Shown: positions 1 to 8,051, counted from the stretch's first letter. The stretch: 55,051 nt of DNA from JAJFFW01 sp038534195 (GCA_038534195.1 JBCAXE010000022.1:1-55051); one strand, 5' to 3'. Made by a program: numbers and translations. The notes: generated by a model from the letters alone, not told the origin.

Positions 1-274
1 CCCGCCTGAGCATCGGCGACGCATTCGAACAAACAATCCGTTGGAACGATTGATGAAGGAGATAAGACGTCGAACCCGCGTCGTCGGTGCGTTCCCGAAC
101 GGAAATTCATGCCTCAACCTGGCTGCAGCCAGGTTGAGGCACATCGCCGGAACCAACTGGAGCCAAAAACGCTACCTCGATATGGAGCCGTTGAAGAAAT
201 CCAAACTCACTGCTTGAGCCCGACAAACGGAACACGCCAGCCAAAATAATTTGCGAAACAATATGGACACTACC
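1..274 (+). mobile_element. Right end of an IS256-family insertion sequence, cut by the window edge
   Basis: A transposase C-terminus occupies 2-217. About 30 bases after its stop lies the sequence TTTGCGAAACAATATGGACA (250-269), followed by CTACC. Read on the other strand this gives a GGTAG-TGTCC-type end, which resembles the terminal inverted repeats of IS256-group elements. The left end is outside the window, so the matching repeat and the target-site duplication cannot be checked. The exact right boundary (about 274) is inferred. Confidence 0.6.
2..217 (+). CDS. IS256-family (mutator) transposase, C-terminal part
   Basis: The second forward frame is open from the window edge to the TGA at 215-217 and encodes the last 71 residues of a transposase. 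The segment NPLERLMKEIRRRTRVVGAF is the typical C-terminal signature of IS256-family DDE transposases, and it is followed by the usual W...RRYL-like stretch, here NWSQKRYLDM. The enzyme would cut and join the element's ends. Whether the copy is complete cannot be seen. A perfect 32-base palindrome at 110-141 lies inside this coding sequence. The element sits just past the end of the sHdr operon and is probably a recent neighbour unrelated to sulfur metabolism. Confidence 0.85.
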   Translation, partial: PPEHRRRIRTNNPLERLMKEIRRRTRVVGAFPNGNSCLNLAAARLRHIAGTNWSQKRYLDMEPLKKSKLTA

Positions 275-443
275 ATCGTAATGTCGTCGCCTCATACGAC
301 AGGTTTACCGGTCTGCGCTTCCTCAACAATTTCGAGCCGGTCGGACGGCGGACCATAAACAAAGTGTTGGATGACGAGAGGAGTAAAACGGCAGCCGCAT
401 CGATACCGGTTTTCACATAGGTCGCCGAATCGTTGTGAGGGTT

Positions 444-464
444 GAGGGGCCCCCCTCGTTTTTT
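444..464 (+). terminator. Candidate rho-independent terminator, plus strand
   Basis: GAGGG at 444-448 pairs with CCCTC at 453-457 around a 4-base loop and is followed by G and six T residues. The stem is short, so this is weak. It would stop transcripts arriving from the insertion sequence before they run antisense into the sHdr operon. Confidence 0.4.
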
Positions 465-502
465 CCACCCGGCCAGAGGAATTCGGGATATCGGAGATAT
501 CT

Positions 503-536
503 AAAAAGCAGCCTTTGCATCGTTACGCGCGGCTGC
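503..536 (-). terminator. Candidate terminator of the sHdr operon
   Basis: Read on the minus strand, GCAGCC and GGCTGC (536-531 and 513-508) form a stem around a 17-base loop, followed directly by five T residues (507-503). It lies about 27 bases past the stop of the ArsR-type gene, where the end of the long minus-strand operon is expected. Confidence 0.5.
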
Positions 537-562
537 GTTCAGCGGGAACGCATCAAGTATAA

Positions 563-964
563 TTACGCAGGTTGAAGCGCTTTCTCCTTTGTTTTTTTCT
601 TCGCCCTGGTTCCGGGTTTCTTTTCACAATAAAGGACGTAGAGCGTTCCAATAACGGCGCGCACTTCATCGCTCGCTAATGAATAAACGATTGATTGGGC
701 TTCTCGCCGTGTCGTGACTAAGCGTTCACGCCGTAAAATCGCCAAATGCTGGGAAAGCGCCGACTGGCTCAAAGGGATAACCTCAAGGAGATCGCCGACG
801 GAACTCTCGCCGCCCGCCAGTTGGCATAAGATCATGAGGCGCGTTTCATTCGCCATTGATTTAAGCAGGGTGCACGCTTTTTCGGCGTTTTCCTGCATTT
901 GTGTCGGGTCCATTGACGCCATATCTCGGTTCCCCATACTCAACTTAATGGCGCCGAAAAACAC
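563..964 (-). CDS. shdrR: ArsR-family redox/sulfur-sensing repressor (sHdrR/SoxR-like)
   Basis: This is a winged helix-turn-helix regulator of up to 133 residues. The recognition helix region reads LSQSALSQHLAILRRERLV (about 65-83). Two cysteines, C47 in MILCQL and C113 in VLYCEKK, sit where the sulfur-responsive ArsR repressors sHdrR and SoxR of Hyphomicrobium carry the pair that senses sulfane sulfur; C31 is an extra one. The GTG at 964 starts 3 bases after the lbpA stop, but ATG codons at 937, 922 and 913 are alternatives that keep the whole domain. As the last gene of the hdr operon it would be autoregulated. Its likely targets are the ATTAG-N6-CTAAT palindromes listed below. The family call is firm; the ligand and targets are inference. 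Confidence 0.8.
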   Translation of the reverse strand: MFFGAIKLSMGNRDMASMDPTQMQENAEKACTLLKSMANETRLMILCQLAGGESSVGDLLEVIPLSQSALSQHLAILRRERLVTTRREAQSIVYSLASDEVRAVIGTLYVLYCEKKPGTRAKKKTKEKALQPA

Positions 965-967
965 AAT

Positions 968-1411
968 TCAGGCTGCGCCGCACCCTGCAAATCCGTCAGC
1001 ATCCATTTTCGCTTCATATTTACTGGCGACTTCGGCCCCTGGAATCAAGGCTGGCTTCACCGAATCCCAGTCCTCTGGCTTCAAAACAACCATCCAGGCC
1101 GCGTAAGGGTCGGCGTTCGCCAGTTTCGGGTCGTTCACAAGCGCGTCATTAACCTCAACGACTTCGCCCGCCGCGGCCGATTTGGCCGGCCCGACCCATT
1201 TTCCTGATTCGACGGTCGCACACGATTTACCCGCGCGAACCGCCCGGCCAACCTTCTTTGGCGTGAACGCCACTAATTCGCCCGCCATCGCTGTCGCGAT
1301 TGTGGTCATGCCGAGCCGCACATTGCCGTCGCCGGCTTCCTGAAACCAGATATGGTTCTCAACATCATAAAGAAGTTCATCGGGCAAATGACAACCGCGT
1401 ACGTCAGGCAT
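968..1411 (-). CDS. lbpA: Lipoate-binding protein LbpA (GcvH-like) of the sHdr pathway
   Basis: This 147-residue protein resembles the glycine-cleavage H protein. The lipoyl attachment site is ATVESGKWVGP, with K71 as the modified lysine, within a GcvH-type fold (conserved GMT near 34-36 and the later PYAAWMVVLKP). The dedicated LbpA proteins of sulfur oxidisers carry sulfur intermediates on lipoate for the sHdr complex in the cytoplasm; they do not serve glycine cleavage. Its place after hdrB2 and a small hypothetical gene supports this, and no gcvT or gcvP is present. Extra cysteines are at 7, 64 and 144. The ATG at 1411 is preceded by GAGGAC about 9 bases upstream. The LipS pair and sLpl upstream would provide its cofactor. 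Confidence 0.92.
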   Translation of the reverse strand: MPDVRGCHLPDELLYDVENHIWFQEAGDGNVRLGMTTIATAMAGELVAFTPKKVGRAVRAGKSCATVESGKWVGPAKSAAAGEVVEVNDALVNDPKLANADPYAAWMVVLKPEDWDSVKPALIPGAEVASKYEAKMDADGFAGCGAA

Positions 1412-1426
1412 AATTTGTTGTCCTCA

Positions 1427-1864
1427 TTAAATGGTTTCAGCCGTTTCTAATCGGATTGATTTTGAGGAGCAACAAAACTCCCCGAGTTCTTCCGTATGCA
1501 TCTTCCCTGAAACGAATAAAAAAAGGTGATTGGTCAGATGCCAGAGCAATTCCAGTTGCTTGTCCCGGTCCGTATTCGCGTCGCCGTCCGGCGGATAGTC
1601 TTGCGCGTGACAAACATAGCGATAGGCGATTTCTCGGCAGGTTTCACGGCACGCGTTAAAGCTCGGGTCTCCCTTTGCTCCCTGACGGTGTAACGCCAAC
1701 AACCGAAAACCTTCTTTTTTATCCGTTGTCGGCGTTTGGCCGCGCGCCTCAATCCACGCTTCGAGGACATTTTCCCCGAGGTTCAAATAGACATCGCGGC
1801 TCAACGCGCGGGGGTATGCGGCGGCGGCCTCTAAGGTCGCTTCTATGTCGGCGAGCAAAGTCAC
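1427..1864 (-). CDS. Cysteine-containing hypothetical protein of the sHdr operon
   Basis: I recognise no domain in this 145-residue, probably helical and soluble protein. It starts with a GTG that overlaps the hdrB2 stop (GTGA), so it is translationally coupled to it, and it ends 15 bases before the lbpA start. Five cysteines stand out: C72 and C76 in NACRETCRE, then C85 in YVCHAQ, and a CC pair near the C-terminus (GEFCCSSK). The spacing could suit a metal or persulfide site, but this is speculation. Position between an Hdr subunit and the lipoate carrier suggests a role in complex assembly or in docking LbpA. No signal peptide or membrane segment is visible. Confidence 0.75.
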   Translation of the reverse strand: MTLLADIEATLEAAAAYPRALSRDVYLNLGENVLEAWIEARGQTPTTDKKEGFRLLALHRQGAKGDPSFNACRETCREIAYRYVCHAQDYPPDGDANTDRDKQLELLWHLTNHLFLFVSGKMHTEELGEFCCSSKSIRLETAETI

Positions 1865-2793
1865 GCTAAGCCCTTCTCCCTGATCAAATCGAATGAGTTT
1901 GAGATATTCTCATGAACGCCGACCTTTTTCGGCGACAATCCCATCGCCATGCCGAGCAGCTGCGTAAAATAGAGAATTTTGACAGATGTCTTTTCGCCCA
2001 AAACTTTTTCGGCTCGGATCTGGTGCATCTCGAGGCCGGAATGACAGGTCGGGCATTCCGTCGCGATTACATCGGCGCCGGAGGCTTCAGCTGCTTTAAG
2101 GATATTGAGCACCAATTTTGTCGACGTATCTGAATCGGAAAGCGTATGCGCCCCGCCGCAGCAAGCGGTTTTCAAGGGAAAATCCACATTGTCGGCGCCG
2201 GCCGCTTCCAGAAGGTCATCCATGAAATGCGGCTCCGACGTGGACTCGCTTTCAGGTCCCTGATCTTTTTCCGGGAAGATGTGGCGGGGCCGCGTGTACA
2301 TGCAGCCGTAATAATTCGCCACTTTAAGGCCGCTCAGCGAATTCTTCACTTTCGCCTTAAGACCGTCTTCGCCGATCGCGTCTTTGATCCAATCGAGCGC
2401 ATGGATAGTTTCGACCTGACCGGCCTCATATGTCTGATGACCGGCTTTTGTGGAAAGGCGGTCGACCACTTCTTTCGAGGCGTCGTCATTTTCGAGATCG
2501 TATTCGGCTTTTTTGAGATTGTGGTAGCACCCATTGCACGGCGCCATCACCACATCATGGCCCATTTCATTGGCCGCGATCGACATGACGCGCGACGATA
2601 GATAGGTCTGAATTTTAGGGTCGATGTTTTTTACTTCCATCGCCCCGCAACAATTCCAGTTTTTCACCTCGTCAAGCTTGAGGCCCAACTCTTTGCCTAG
2701 CGCCTTGGTTGACCGATTATAGGCGTGGCCGGTGCCTTCTAACGCGCAACCCGGGTAATACGCCACTTTCTCATACTTCTTTGGTTCCGCCAT
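1861..2793 (-). CDS. shdrB2: sHdr subunit HdrB2 (two CCG domains)
   Basis: The 310-residue protein has the two cysteine-rich CCG modules of heterodisulfide reductase subunit B. The first runs from YYPGCALEGTG to NWNCCGAMEV and ends with APCNGCYHN. The second runs from YYGCMYTRPR to TACCGGAHT and ends with TECPTCHSG. In HdrB these cysteines bind non-cubane [4Fe-4S] clusters that carry out disulfide chemistry. In the sHdr complex HdrB2 is thought to act on LbpA-bound sulfur and pass electrons to the other subunits in the cytoplasm. It starts 8 bases after the hdrC2 stop and overlaps the next gene by 4 bases. Length and gene order fit HdrB2, whereas HdrB1 is the longer protein at 5490-6851. Confidence 0.92.
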   Translation of the reverse strand: MAEPKKYEKVAYYPGCALEGTGHAYNRSTKALGKELGLKLDEVKNWNCCGAMEVKNIDPKIQTYLSSRVMSIAANEMGHDVVMAPCNGCYHNLKKAEYDLENDDASKEVVDRLSTKAGHQTYEAGQVETIHALDWIKDAIGEDGLKAKVKNSLSGLKVANYYGCMYTRPRHIFPEKDQGPESESTSEPHFMDDLLEAAGADNVDFPLKTACCGGAHTLSDSDTSTKLVLNILKAAEASGADVIATECPTCHSGLEMHQIRAEKVLGEKTSVKILYFTQLLGMAMGLSPKKVGVHENISNSFDLIREKGLA

Positions 2794-2801
2794 GATGGTT
2801 C

Positions 2802-3572
2802 CTATTCAGCCGCAATTTTTTCGGGGTCCGGTCGATGCTCGACCGGCGCGCCCATGACTTCTGTGATTTCCGCTTCACGCTCTTCGAGATACTCGTTGAT
2901 CGCGTCACGGGCCTTGCCCCAATCGTTCGTTTTGGGCCTGAATATTGTGGCGAGCCCCATGGACATGAGCCATTTCACCGGCAATTTCATGACCATATTC
3001 CGCACAATCTGGATCAGCCAGTCTTGCGTCAATTTCTGACCGGTGCGGCCGAAGAAATTGCGCAAGACGAGACCGTCCTCGATTTTTCCGCGCTCAATGA
3101 CTTGTTCGGAAAAGACCTCGTCAAATACCATTGATGGACTTTTGGGGGTGTATCCTTTTCGCTCAAGCCAGTGCGCGGTCGCTTTCATCACGCCTTCCGG
3201 CACAACGTCTCTCGGACATGCATATGTGCATTTGTTGCAGGAAACGCACTGCCAGATAAGATCTTTATCGCGCACGAGCTCAGCTTCAAATCCCATACGG
3301 ATCAAATAAATCCAATGACGAGGATTAAAGTCCGCATTGATCGCGTTCACCGTGCACGAATTTGTGCATGACCCGCATTGCCAACAGCGGTGAATATATT
3401 CGCCGCCCGGCAAAGCCGCGATTTCATCTTGAAGATCTTCATTATAGTCGGGCACGACCCGCGACCGAATAAATGTGCTCCAGTCGCCCGAAACATCAAC
3501 GCCGTCTATCGTCAGATTTTCATGAGTCTTCAGATCTTCCGGCCGGATCAAGTTCTTTTCATGAATGGGCAT
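2802..3572 (-). CDS. shdrC2: sHdr electron-transfer subunit HdrC2
   Basis: This 256-residue ferredoxin-like subunit carries two [4Fe-4S] motifs, CWQCGSCTNSC (about 62-72) and CVSCNKCTYACP (about 108-119), the usual HdrC arrangement. HdrC subunits move electrons between HdrA and HdrB. The ATG at 3572 follows the preceding stop codon with no gap, and the gene ends 8 bases before hdrB2, so the three genes are clearly co-transcribed. The C-terminal 130 residues are rich in charged and aromatic residues with no further cysteine motif. The second, diverged HdrC (HdrC1) is at 6891-7646. Confidence 0.92.
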   Translation of the reverse strand: MPIHEKNLIRPEDLKTHENLTIDGVDVSGDWSTFIRSRVVPDYNEDLQDEIAALPGGEYIHRCWQCGSCTNSCTVNAINADFNPRHWIYLIRMGFEAELVRDKDLIWQCVSCNKCTYACPRDVVPEGVMKATAHWLERKGYTPKSPSMVFDEVFSEQVIERGKIEDGLVLRNFFGRTGQKLTQDWLIQIVRNMVMKLPVKWLMSMGLATIFRPKTNDWGKARDAINEYLEEREAEITEVMGAPVEHRPDPEKIAAE

Positions 3573-4433
3573 CTAGTGATTTTCCCCGGACAATAAAGTT
3601 TTAGGGTCGATCCGATGCGCCGCGCCTTCGATAATTGGCGGTATGACCCGGTTTGTTTTGGCGCGCACGCCGTCAAGGCCAAGCAGTCGCCTCAGGTGAA
3701 TGGCGGGATCATCGGCTGATGAAAAGTCGGCGCGCAAATAACTGCCGCCGTGCGCCGAGATGTATTCGGAATAAATCTGTGCACTGAGGAGATCGCCATA
3801 CCACATGACGTCGCGGAAGATGCCGGCGTCGCTAATATATTGCGAAAGCTCTTCGCGCAGCATCAAACAGGTCTCATATCCGTCGCCGATCTCAAGCGTG
3901 ATGTGGTCAATATCGCCATGCCAAATTTCGCGCACCACGCCGGTGTTCGCTTTGGCGTCCCAAACCCATCGGCACATCAACGGATATTTTTCCGGCAAGC
4001 AATTATGGAGGATCTCAGCTGCAAGATCCCTGACCCAGCGATGACGCTTGTCCTCGGGGAACGCCTTGCAAAAGGTCTCGACAATCTCAGCTGGCGCGTC
4101 GTCGGCGAACAATCCCGCCATCGCGGTTCGCAAAGCGCCATACTGATCATCTTCCACATAAGGGCCGATGCGTCGGCGCACCGTTGGCATAAAGGCGCAA
4201 AGGGTCGTGAATTGATCAGGCGTTAGATCGGTGTTTTCTTTCTTTTCAAAAGCATCTTGAAAAAGGTCGGCTCGAAACTTCAGCGCTTCAACATATTTTT
4301 CCACACCGCCGGCGCCGTCACATGCGGCGATAAGGGAGGAGAAAGCCGTATCAAGCTTTGGACCGCTTAATTCCAACTGCGGGCGTTGCTCCGGCGCCGG
4401 CGATGATTCCTTATGTTTCGATTCCCAAAACAT
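3573..4433 (-). CDS. Conserved hypothetical protein between hdrA and hdrC2 (sHdr 'Hyp')
   Basis: This 286-residue soluble protein occupies the position always held by an uncharacterised gene in sHdr loci (C1-B1-A-hyp-C2-B2). The open frame extends 28 codons further upstream into hdrA. I place the start at ATG 4433 because it lies 7 bases after the hdrA stop and has AGGAG four bases before it. No known domain is apparent. Visible features are a tryptophan- and aspartate-rich centre (CRWVWDAKANTG, REIWHGDIDHI) and scattered single cysteines. Conservation of place implies a structural or assembly role in the sHdr complex, which is inference. Confidence 0.85.
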   Translation of the reverse strand: MFWESKHKESSPAPEQRPQLELSGPKLDTAFSSLIAACDGAGGVEKYVEALKFRADLFQDAFEKKENTDLTPDQFTTLCAFMPTVRRRIGPYVEDDQYGALRTAMAGLFADDAPAEIVETFCKAFPEDKRHRWVRDLAAEILHNCLPEKYPLMCRWVWDAKANTGVVREIWHGDIDHITLEIGDGYETCLMLREELSQYISDAGIFRDVMWYGDLLSAQIYSEYISAHGGSYLRADFSSADDPAIHLRRLLGLDGVRAKTNRVIPPIIEGAAHRIDPKTLLSGENH

Positions 4434-4440
4434 CTCGCTC

Positions 4441-5493
4441 CTATTCGGCGGCGGCGACGACGCTGTAACCGCGCGCCATGGAAAGCGCCGACATCGCGGC
4501 TGCATTGCCTTGCGCAATTGAGTCGTCGATGGTTTCCGGACCGGTGGCGGAACCAGCGACGAAAACGCCCGGCCGCGAGGATGCGCCCATAACGCCGTAA
4601 GTGTTCTGCTGTTTTATGTAACCCCAATGGTGAAGATCGACGCCGAAAACGCTTGAGATCAACATGTTGTCCACATTCGGATCCATGCCGATCGCATGCA
4701 CGACCATATCAAACGGTATGGTGATAGGACGTTTTACCAGCGTGTCTTCGCCCTTGACGATCACCTTGTCGCCATCCGACGTCACTTCGGCGATCCGCGC
4801 TTTTATATATTTTACTTTTTGCTCTTCCTGCGATTTCCAGTAAATTTCCTCATACAGACCAAATGTTCTGATATCCATGTAATAGATATAGACATGGCAG
4901 TCTGGGAGCTCTTCGCGGATCTCGATCGCCATCTTGGCCGAAACCGAACAGCATATCTTCGAGCACCATTCGCGGCCGATTTGACGGTCGCGCGAGCCGA
5001 CGCAGAGTAGGATCGCTACCCGTTTCGGTTTGTCGCCATTTGACGGGCGCCGAACGCCCTGGCCCGACGAAATCATTTGCTCGACTTGTGTGGTGGAGAC
5101 GACGTCCGGGAACATCCCGAATCCCCATTCCGGCTTGTTGATCGAATCAAAATGGGTGAAGCCGGTGCACAAAATCGTCGAGCTTGCATCTACGGTCTCG
5201 CCGCTCGAAAGCGTGGCGATGAAATTTCCAGCGTCGCCGTCAAATTTTGAAACGGTGGCGTTTGTCTTGACGTCCACATGCTCGTGGCGCTGCACGCGAT
5301 CGACCATGCCGCCAATCGCGTCTTTCGCCCATTCTCCGGACGGAACAAGTTTGGCGTATCCTGACAGGATTGGCGCGCCGCCCAGGCGATCCGCCTTTTC
5401 AACGAGCGTCACTTTCTGGCCGATGCTGGCCAATGAATGAGCGGCGGCGAGGCCGGCTGGTCCGCCTCCGACCACGAGAACAGGTTTTGTCAT
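4441..5493 (-). CDS. shdrA: sHdr flavoprotein subunit HdrA
   Basis: This 350-residue FAD protein starts with a Rossmann dinucleotide fold (PVLVVGGGPAGLAAAHSLA), has the inner flavin-binding segment ending VVHAIGMDPN, and closes with FVAGSATGPETIDDSIAQG. The cysteine stretch CVGSRDRQIGREWCSKICC binds a [4Fe-4S] cluster. Compared with methanogen HdrA it lacks the N-terminal and C-terminal ferredoxin extensions, as is normal for sHdrA. The HdrA-like subunit of Hyphomicrobium has been characterised as an FAD and Fe-S protein. It would distribute electrons within the complex, and the final acceptor is not shown by this sequence. The start overlaps the hdrB1 stop by 4 bases. Confidence 0.93.
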   Translation of the reverse strand: MTKPVLVVGGGPAGLAAAHSLASIGQKVTLVEKADRLGGAPILSGYAKLVPSGEWAKDAIGGMVDRVQRHEHVDVKTNATVSKFDGDAGNFIATLSSGETVDASSTILCTGFTHFDSINKPEWGFGMFPDVVSTTQVEQMISSGQGVRRPSNGDKPKRVAILLCVGSRDRQIGREWCSKICCSVSAKMAIEIREELPDCHVYIYYMDIRTFGLYEEIYWKSQEEQKVKYIKARIAEVTSDGDKVIVKGEDTLVKRPITIPFDMVVHAIGMDPNVDNMLISSVFGVDLHHWGYIKQQNTYGVMGASSRPGVFVAGSATGPETIDDSIAQGNAAAMSALSMARGYSVVAAAE

Positions 5494-6851
5494 GTTTGCG
5501 CTTCTATTTTCTTATAGCCAGGGCCGCCGGTGATCATCCGGCGCGGGTCGTAGAGATTCTCCTGTTCGCCCGCTTCGACCTTTTTCAAATAGTCTTCAAA
5601 TTCCGCTTTCGCTTTTTTCCAATCGATGCCCAGCTTGTCGTAGAGCTTTTCGCAAGACGACGCGTGCCAATGAGACTGCACGATCTTGAAGGGATGCGCG
5701 CCGCAAACGAGCGCTGCAAATTGAGCGTCCGCCAGAATCGGAAGATCATAATCCTTGCCGTCGGCTTTTCCGATCCACTGGTTCTTATCGAGGGTCGTAA
5801 TGCAGCCGGTGTCATGACCGATCATGACGTCGGAATTCGCTTCATCGACGGCGACTTTAATTTTTCGATCGATGGCGAAGGACCGCGTGAACTCTCGCTC
5901 TGAAATGATATGACGAAAGCCGAAGCCGCAACAGTCATACCATGTTGAGTAATCGATGATTTGCGCGCCCAACGACTGAATGATGCCGGTGGACACTGCG
6001 ACGCGCTCGCCGTCAAGAACATCGTCGTCGTAGATCACATCTTGCGGGATCATTTTGTAAACGTGACACGCCGGATGAATAGTCGCCCGCACATTCGAAC
6101 AGTCAATTTGCTGACGATTGGCGATCTTCTCGCGCATCACATGCAGCCATTCCGAATAGTGGACGACCTCTTCAGGGATCAACAGCTTTCCGTCGACGAG
6201 GCGCCCGAGCTTGCCCAAAATGGTTTTGACGCGTTCGCGCAAGGGCGCGGACAAGAGGAGATATTCACGAACTTCCTTGTAATTGCCGAACGATGTCCCG
6301 CAATGAACGAGCGGGTAATAATACCCTTCGGGAAGCCCCTCAGCCTTCGCCGACACATACGCCTGATGGAAATTACGCAGGAAAACCGCCGCCAGGCTCT
6401 CGATGTTGCCGATCCCGGAGCCGTGATAATTCCAGGCGGTGCATGACGTCTGATCGGTTTCATCCAGGTACTTGATGTCGAGCTCATTCATCAGCCACAA
6501 AAGCGACGCCGGATAACCCGGAATGTTTCCACACTGACCGCAAGACTTATGGTGCCACAGCTGTGTCGTCGGGATTTTCTTATCCCAGCCATAAATCGTC
6601 TTCGCGATGGTCGGCTGATGTTGTTCGCCGACACGATGAACGACGATCTCGCCTTCTTTTTCAAGCTGCCACATGATATCGCGCACGTCGTGAACGCGAT
6701 CCTTATTGGTCAACATTGAACGCTTATCGATCTTTTGCTCGACCCACGCGGTCGCGGTCGCAGCATCTGAAGGGCTGAGCTTGGCTTCACGCCATTCCGA
6801 GCCGTGGCCAGTGAAGCGTTCTTCACCATTGGTCGTATTATCGCCAGTCAT
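5490..6851 (-). CDS. shdrB1: sHdr subunit HdrB1 (long CCG-domain protein)
   Basis: This 453-residue protein is the longer HdrB paralogue. Its cysteine clusters are HKSCGQCGNIPG, TSCTAWNYHGSG and VHCGTSFG in the first half, and HPACHVYKM, DCCGFGFRH, GHDTGCIT and SSCEK in the second. The second half keeps the CCG signature; the first is diverged. HdrB-type clusters catalyse disulfide or persulfide chemistry. The ATG at 6851 is preceded by GAGGAGGAAC at good spacing. An N-terminal extension of about 85 residues without cysteines precedes the first motif. It sits between hdrC1 (39-base gap) and hdrA (4-base overlap). Confidence 0.92.
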   Translation of the reverse strand: MTGDNTTNGEERFTGHGSEWREAKLSPSDAATATAWVEQKIDKRSMLTNKDRVHDVRDIMWQLEKEGEIVVHRVGEQHQPTIAKTIYGWDKKIPTTQLWHHKSCGQCGNIPGYPASLLWLMNELDIKYLDETDQTSCTAWNYHGSGIGNIESLAAVFLRNFHQAYVSAKAEGLPEGYYYPLVHCGTSFGNYKEVREYLLLSAPLRERVKTILGKLGRLVDGKLLIPEEVVHYSEWLHVMREKIANRQQIDCSNVRATIHPACHVYKMIPQDVIYDDDVLDGERVAVSTGIIQSLGAQIIDYSTWYDCCGFGFRHIISEREFTRSFAIDRKIKVAVDEANSDVMIGHDTGCITTLDKNQWIGKADGKDYDLPILADAQFAALVCGAHPFKIVQSHWHASSCEKLYDKLGIDWKKAKAEFEDYLKKVEAGEQENLYDPRRMITGGPGYKKIEAQT

Positions 6852-6890
6852 AGTGTTCCTCCTCTGGAACAGCCTTTCTCAAGACAAAAT

Positions 6891-7646
6891 CTAATCTTCG
6901 TCGTCTTCCTGCTCGTCCAGGAAATCATCCCAATCTTCGCGTTTCTCATCCATAATGTCGCAAATGACGTCGAACAGGTTTTCATCGATCGTCTCCAACT
7001 GATCGAGGACGCCCGTTTCTTCCCAGATCGTATAAAGCTCAACCGATGTCTTCAGGTTGACCTCCCACGCTGTTTTCGTGGTGTTGAGCGTCGGCATCGG
7101 GATTGCTTTGCGCAGCAACGCGAGCGGCGCATCAATCTTTGAGATATTCGGGCCCCAATCGGCGAAATGATCAGGGTTGATCATATCTGGCGATAGCTGA
7201 TTGCCGGTCGAGATCAATTTCAGCATCACGCGGCTGAAGGGGCGTAAGACTTGTTTGGCCGAATCCATGCCATGTTTGATAGCGACCTCGCGCATCAACA
7301 TGACAAGACCGCCGGGCGAATTGCCGAAGGGGCATCGCGCAGCGCAAGTATAACACTGCGCGCAGGACCAAATTTTTTCCTGCATCGCGTCATACATGCC
7401 CTCAAGATTTTCGGTCCAAAGAAGCTGCACAATTTCGCGCGGACTAAAATCGTAATAGTGGGCGGCCGGACATGTCGCGGTGCAAATGCCGCAGTTGAGA
7501 CAGCCGTTTAATTCGTGGTCAAATCGAAGATCAGCCTGGATATCCTGAAAAATCTCTTCCAGGTCGCCACGCGACACCGGCGCTCCGTCCGAAACGGGAT
7601 CGCCGATATGCTCCTGAACCCTCGTTGTTGTCGCCGCATGCGCCAT
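6891..7646 (-). CDS. shdrC1: sHdr electron-transfer subunit HdrC1
   Basis: This 251-residue protein has two [4Fe-4S] motifs, CLNCGICTATCP (about 47-58) and CAQCYTCAARCP (about 92-103), separated by a segment typical of HdrC (YYDFSPREIVQLLW). The C-terminus is strongly acidic (DFLDEQEDDED), which could be a docking patch. It is the first Hdr subunit of the operon, 24 bases after the DsrE-type gene. With HdrB1 it would form one of the two B/C arms around HdrA. The start has GGGAA upstream. Confidence 0.92.
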   Translation of the reverse strand: MAHAATTTRVQEHIGDPVSDGAPVSRGDLEEIFQDIQADLRFDHELNGCLNCGICTATCPAAHYYDFSPREIVQLLWTENLEGMYDAMQEKIWSCAQCYTCAARCPFGNSPGGLVMLMREVAIKHGMDSAKQVLRPFSRVMLKLISTGNQLSPDMINPDHFADWGPNISKIDAPLALLRKAIPMPTLNTTKTAWEVNLKTSVELYTIWEETGVLDQLETIDENLFDVICDIMDEKREDWDDFLDEQEDDED

Positions 7647-7670
7647 AAATTTTTCCCAAAGCGTCAGAGC

Positions 7671-8051
7671 CTAATAGGTGAGAACCCGGCAGTCGTCGTT
7701 TTCCATGATTTCTTCGATCAAATAAGCGCCGCCGACGATGCCTGAACATTCAGGCACAAGATCCTCTTTCGTCATGTCGAAGAGATCGAGGTTCGGCGAA
7801 CAACAGGCGAATTTAACGCCGGCCTCATGCGCGTCTTTGATGAAGTCGTAGACGGTTTTCGGCGAGCCTTCTTTCACGACAAGATTTTCGGCGACGCCTT
7901 TTTTAAGCAACTGCCCCGCCGTGGCCGTGCAGATCACTTCAACCTCGTATTCCATTGCGGCGGCGACGGTCGCCTGAAAGATCGGCGCGCCGAGTTCTTC
8001 CCCGTTTCGCGGATCAGTATTCGCCATGATGATGACCAGTTTATCCGCCAT
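7671..8051 (-). CDS. DsrE-family sulfur carrier (DsrE3-type)
   Basis: This 126-residue cytoplasmic protein of the DsrE/DsrF/DrsH fold begins MADKLVIIMANTDP. The candidate persulfide-carrying cysteines are C83-C84 in FACCSPNLDL; others are at 41, 102 and 121. DsrE3 proteins take up sulfane sulfur from rhodanese or TusA and pass it on towards sHdr. It is the first gene of the dsrE-hdr-lbpA-arsR operon, with GGAGG 6 bases before the ATG and a palindromic operator about 75 bases upstream. I cannot assign the DsrE3 subgroup (A, B or C) by eye. Confidence 0.87.
   Translation of the reverse strand: MADKLVIIMANTDPRNGEELGAPIFQATVAAAMEYEVEVICTATAGQLLKKGVAENLVVKEGSPKTVYDFIKDAHEAGVKFACCSPNLDLFDMTKEDLVPECSGIVGGAYLIEEIMENDDCRVLTY

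Larger units (their letters stand above)
275..562. other. Intergenic stretch between the IS end and the sHdr operon
   Basis: I see no convincing gene here. The stretch holds two hairpins listed separately (444-464 and 503-536) and a short palindrome, GATATC-GGA-GATATC, near 486-500. One forward frame stays open for about 45 codons from near 275 but resembles no family I recognise; it could be debris of a gene interrupted by the insertion sequence. Confidence 0.4.

Noticed and set aside
110..141. Perfect 32-base palindrome (14-base arms around TGCA) considered as a terminator or operator
   Set aside because: It lies inside the transposase reading frame, encodes part of its C-terminal domain, and has no T tract.
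714..1106. Plus-strand frame opposite the arsR and lbpA genes
   Set aside because: It is antisense to two well-supported genes and has no family resemblance; the many similar antisense frames in the window were left out for the same reason.
968..1411. Glycine-cleavage H protein
   Set aside because: No gcvT or gcvP is nearby, and the gene is in an sHdr operon with dedicated lipoate assembly genes, so LbpA is the better call.
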